Origin: Streptomyces sp. NBC_00094 | Lineage (GTDB): Bacteria; Actinomycetota; Actinomycetes; Streptomycetales; Streptomycetaceae | DNA: 64,000 bases | Reading direction: 5' to 3' | Assembly: GCF_026343125.1 (NCBI RefSeq) | Contig: NZ_JAPEMB010000001.1 | Coordinates: forward strand, 372,001 to 436,000 | Part shown: piece after piece, positions 61,413 to 64,000 of the stretch | Layout: every line of letters starts with the position of its first letter | Position numbering within the stretch: the stretch's first letter is position 1 | Made by a program: the position numbers and the translations under genes | The notes under the pieces: generated by a model | Seen by the model: the letters and a program-made list of their open reading frames with translations, nothing else | What the model was told of the DNA's origin: nothing | Database searches by the model: none

Positions 61413-61437
61413 CGTGCTGTGCTGCCACCGGCGACTG

Positions 61438-62100
61438 TCAGGAGGTGCGCGGGGTCACCAAGCCGGATTCGTAGGCGAGGACCACGAGTTGGGCCCGGTC
61501 GCGAGCATGGAGTTTGGCCATGGCACGGTTGATGTGGGTCTTCGCGGTCAATGGGCTGATCACCATGCGGCCCGCGATCTCGTCGTTGGACAGCCCCTGC
61601 GCGACCAGGAGGACGGCCTCGCGTTCGCGGCCGGTCAGCTGGTCCAGCCCCGTGCCGGCGCCGGTCGGGAGCGGCTGGGCGACGTACCGGTTGATCAGTT
61701 TGCGGGTGATCGACGGTGCCAGCAGGGCGTCGCCGCGCGCGGCGACCCGTACGGCATGCAGGAAGTCCTCCGGCAGGATGTCCTTGACGAGGAATCCGGC
61801 AGCACCGGCGCGCAGCGCGTCGAAGACGTACTCGTCCAGGCCGTAGTTGGTCAGGATCACGACGTGCACCCCGGCCAGGGCCGGATCCGCGGCGATGCGC
61901 CGCGTCGCCTCGATGCCGTCCATGACGGGCATCTGGATGTCGATGAGCGCGATGTCGGGCAGGTGCTCTCTGGCGTGCTCCAGGGCCTGCTGCCCGTCGG
62001 CGGCCTCGGCCACGACCTCGATGTCGTCCTCGAGGTCGAGGAAGGCGCGGAATCCGCTGCGGATGAGCGGCTGGTCGTCGACCAGCAGGACACGGATCAC
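61438..62100 (-). CDS. NarL/LuxR-type response regulator
   Basis: A 220-residue two-component regulator. The receiver has VLLVDDQPLIRSGFRAFL, the phospho-acceptor Asp in DIALIDIQMPVMDGIEAT and the conserved Lys in GFLVKD. The C-terminal LuxR helix-turn-helix is LTGREREAVLLVAQGLSNDE and SPLTAKTHINRAMAKLHARD. The GTG start overlaps the kinase stop by four bases (GTGA), so translation is coupled. Output genes unknown. Confidence 0.95.
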   Translation of the reverse strand: MIRVLLVDDQPLIRSGFRAFLDLEDDIEVVAEAADGQQALEHAREHLPDIALIDIQMPVMDGIEATRRIAADPALAGVHVVILTNYGLDEYVFDALRAGAAGFLVKDILPEDFLHAVRVAARGDALLAPSITRKLINRYVAQPLPTGAGTGLDQLTGREREAVLLVAQGLSNDEIAGRMVISPLTAKTHINRAMAKLHARDRAQLVVLAYESGLVTPRTS

Positions 62101-63224
62101 GACACTCGTTCCACGGGGAGTTCGGCCTGGACGGTGAAGCCGCCCTCGCGGCGGGGAGCCGCCCGCAGGTGACCGCCGAGGGCGGTGACCCGTTCGCGCA
62201 TCCCGAGCAGCCCGATGCCGGGCTCCGAGGCGATGTCCGGCGTGGCCCTGCCGTCGTCGTCGACCTGGAGGGCGAGGGAGTCCGGCCGGTAGTCGATGCG
62301 GACCGACGCCGTGGTGGCGGCGGCGTGACGGGCGACGTTGGTGAGCGACTCCTGAACGATCCGGTAGGCGGTCCGGCCCACCGCGGCCGGCACCTCGTGC
62401 CGTCGGCCTTCGATCGTCAGCGTCGCCTCAAGGCCGGTCCGGCCGGCACGCTCCACCAACTCCGGAATGTGGTCGAGCCCGTGCGGCGGGGTCGTGTCGT
62501 CGTCACGCAGCGCCTCCAGCGTCGCTCGCAGCTCCCGGGCCGCCTCGCGACCGGCCTCCCGGATCGCCAGCAGCGCCTCCGGTACCTGTTCGCCCCGCTT
62601 GCGGGCCACGTGGACGGCGGCTTCGGACTGCACCTTGATGACCGAGATCTGGTGGGTGAGCGAATCGTGCAGCTCCCGCGCGATGTGCAGCCGCTCCTCG
62701 TCGGCGCGGCGCCGTGCGGTCTCCTCGCGGGTGCGCTCGGCCTCGTCCGCCCGCCGTTCGGCCTGCCGCAGCGCCTCACCCGCGGCGCCGGCCGCGACCA
62801 GCCAGGCGATCTCCAGGGCACTGCGCGCCTGTGCGAAGGCCTCACTCGTGTCGTGCAGACCCGAGGCCAGGGCCGCGAGCGGGAGGAAGGCGAGCACGAT
62901 CACGCTCGCCGCCACGGTGATGGTGCGGCGTCCCTCCCGTACGGCGGCGTACACCGCGAACAGGTACGCGACGGCAGGCACGTCGAAGCCGACCGCCTGG
63001 TACCCGACCGCGCACAGCCCGGTGACGGCCAGGACGGGAACCGGAGCCCGGCGGCGCGCGGCCAGCGCCAGGCCGCCGGCTGCCAGCAGCGCGTAGCCGA
63101 GCAGGTCGAGGTTCTCCGCGGTGTGCTGCCCGGACAGCCCCGTGATCAGCAGCGTCACGGCGACGCCGACGGCGATCGCCCCGTCTCTGACACCGGCGCG
63201 AACAGCCAACCGTCCTTTGTCCAT
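62097..63224 (-). CDS. NarX-type sensor histidine kinase
   Basis: A 375-residue kinase. Four to five membrane helices cover residues 10-165 with almost no extracellular loop, so it probably senses the membrane. A coiled stretch (ERRADEAERTREETARRRAD) leads to HisKA_3 with the phospho-acceptor histidine in IARELHDSLTHQISVIK, and the HATPase has QESLTNVARHA and GIGLLGMRERV. It forms an operon with the response regulator. The MITE at 63238 starts 13 bases upstream of its ATG, so it may have changed or replaced its promoter. Confidence 0.94.
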   Translation of the reverse strand: MDKGRLAVRAGVRDGAIAVGVAVTLLITGLSGQHTAENLDLLGYALLAAGGLALAARRRAPVPVLAVTGLCAVGYQAVGFDVPAVAYLFAVYAAVREGRRTITVAASVIVLAFLPLAALASGLHDTSEAFAQARSALEIAWLVAAGAAGEALRQAERRADEAERTREETARRRADEERLHIARELHDSLTHQISVIKVQSEAAVHVARKRGEQVPEALLAIREAGREAARELRATLEALRDDDTTPPHGLDHIPELVERAGRTGLEATLTIEGRRHEVPAAVGRTAYRIVQESLTNVARHAAATTASVRIDYRPDSLALQVDDDGRATPDIASEPGIGLLGMRERVTALGGHLRAAPRREGGFTVQAELPVERVS

Positions 63225-63233
63225 GCGCGCACC

Positions 63234-63401
63234 CTAGGGCCTGTCTGACAATTCGCGTCGGATCAGGCCGGGGCGTTCGGTGCGTGCGATCGGCGTGCGG
63301 TCGGGACGTCCTCGTAGCGGGCTACGTGGACGTTTCGGCCGTGCGTCGAGCGTGCGTGCCGGGCGGGCCGGACCCGGCGGGAATTGTCAGACAGGCCCTA
63401 G
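63234..63401. mobile_element. 160-bp MITE with CTAG target duplication
   Basis: A perfect 21-bp inverted repeat at 63234-63254 and 63381-63401 includes a CTAG duplication at each outer edge. The element proper is 63238-63397 and begins GGCCTGTCTGACAATTC. The inside has no credible gene. The ends match the relic at 9374, so a mobilising IS5-type transposase should exist elsewhere in the genome. Confidence 0.85.
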
Positions 63402-63606
63402 CCCGGGGCCGCTGCGGGCGGATCCCGCCGGCGGACGAGTGGACGACTACCGCGCACGCAGTACTTTCGCGGTTCCTGCCGCGTCCGCGGTAGCCGGCTG
63501 CGGCAACGGCGGCAGGGTGAAGTGCCTGCGCCTGCCGGACGACCGACGGCGGGTCCCGCGGACATGATCGACGGCATCCCGTCGTAGGAAGAGAAGGAGC
63601 ACCGTC
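63402..63606. other. Intergenic leader of the DUF6223-like gene
   Basis: About 200 bases to the right of the MITE. No gene is supported. GAAGGAG lies eight bases before the ATG of the next gene. No clear promoter hexamers were found. Confidence 0.5.
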
Positions 63607-64000
63607 ATGTCCATACGTCGCTTGCTTGCCGCCACCACGGCCACCCTGCTCGGAGGTCTCTGGCTTGCCGCACCGGCAGCCGCGTACGCCTCGGCCCAGC
63701 CGGTCGCCGCCGACGTCTACGACTTCAGCCTCGGGCGAATCGGGTCCGCCGGCGGCGCGCTGGTAGGGCTGGCCGGCCTGGTCATCGCCTGGCTGGCACT
63801 GACCCGCCCCGCCGGTCGCCTCGGCACGGCCAACGGCCCACTCGGGGCGGTCATGGCCACGGTGGCGGGGCTCATCAGCCTCGCCCTCGGCGTACTGGTC
63901 GCGGCCACGGCCGACGGTGGCCTCGGCACCGGCAACGGGCTGGGCGGCGCCTACGTGGCCATCCTTGTGGGCCTGAGCGCCACGGCCCTCGGCGGCACGG
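63607..64000 (+). CDS. DUF6223-like membrane protein, 3' end outside window
   Basis: The first 131 residues are visible. A signal-like N-terminus (MSIRRLLAATTATLLGGLWL, then AAPAAAYASA) is followed by three hydrophobic segments: GALVGLAGLVIAWLAL, LGAVMATVAGLISLALGVLV and LGGAYVAILVGLSATALGG. The middle NGPLGAVMATVAG and GGLGTGNGLGGAYVA fit the DUF6223 group of small actinobacterial membrane proteins. Function unknown. It probably ends shortly past the right edge. Confidence 0.75.
   Translation, partial: MSIRRLLAATTATLLGGLWLAAPAAAYASAQPVAADVYDFSLGRIGSAGGALVGLAGLVIAWLALTRPAGRLGTANGPLGAVMATVAGLISLALGVLVAATADGGLGTGNGLGGAYVAILVGLSATALGGT

Noticed and set aside
63280..63567. Small ORF inside and beyond the MITE
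   Set aside because: Arg/Gly-rich translation of the element interior, no ribosome site, no similarity I recognise.

Overview
This window is chromosomal DNA from a high-GC actinomycete, almost certainly a Streptomyces or close relative. The signs are about 72% GC, strong third-position GC bias, long antisense open frames, GGAGG ribosome sites mixed with leaderless starts, AfsR-type and SpoIIE-type regulators, Ser/Thr kinases, DmdR-like iron boxes, an ARG box and streptophobe/DUF6777 proteins. It holds about 53 genes, mostly short transcription units, one initiator tRNA, and several remnants of insertion sequences.

1-6.7 kb: threonine catabolism (tdh-kbl, kbl cut by the window edge), a CrtI-like FAD oxidoreductase, and a soluble Ser/Thr kinase with a long TPR tail. 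6.76-10.6 kb: a lower-GC accessory patch bounded by inward-facing IS-like ends with CTAG at both sides. It carries DUF4288, DUF5995 and two unknown genes, then an internally deleted IS982-type transposase and a GNAT gene enclosed by a 15-bp inverted repeat that reaches into the stop codon of an MpaB-type gene. 10.6-18.4 kb: MpaB-family protein, small monooxygenase with divergent LuxR regulator, a ClpC-like AAA+ protein that lacks the usual ClpP-docking loop, an SDR, PpnP, and an acyl-CoA dehydrogenase.

18.6-30.6 kb: a small conserved protein, an AfsR/BTAD regulator with a recombinant-looking NB-ARC segment, a PAS-GAF-SpoIIE phosphatase, a PHP hydrolase, an aldehyde dehydrogenase, a ThuA protein under a LacI-type operator, a DUF3626-like protein, and a class II aldolase with a GATACA/TGTATC operator next to a TetR gene. 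30.7-38.2 kb: a probable phospho-signalling and transport module made of a double-FHA ABC transporter fusion, a small protein with repeated T-x-V-V motifs, a Ser/Thr kinase, a polytopic streptophobe protein and a DUF6777 protein.

38.2-42.5 kb: a complete ferric-siderophore ABC importer divergent from its lipoprotein receptor, with two iron boxes. 42.5-49 kb: a MocR regulator, an FBP zinc-finger protein, glutaryl-CoA dehydrogenase divergent from a class III CoA-transferase, then GntR and TetR regulators. 49-54.7 kb: a secreted amidohydrolase with a discoidin domain, a secreted beta-propeller, CBS-BON, DUF1876 and DinB/SCP2 proteins. 54.8-61.1 kb: argG with ARG box, a quinone-reductase-like enzyme divergent from a GlxA-type AraC regulator, and a SpoIIE-like protein whose metal ligands are lost. 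61.1-64 kb: fMet tRNA beside a 41-bp palindrome, a NarL-type two-component pair, a 160-bp MITE flanked by CTAG, and the start of a DUF6223-like membrane protein.

The strongest leads for new biology are the FHA/kinase/streptophobe module, the degenerate SpoIIE protein, the GNAT gene captured in an IS982-like element, the ClpC-like protein without a docking loop, and the many unrelated minisatellites placed at gene ends and in linkers.
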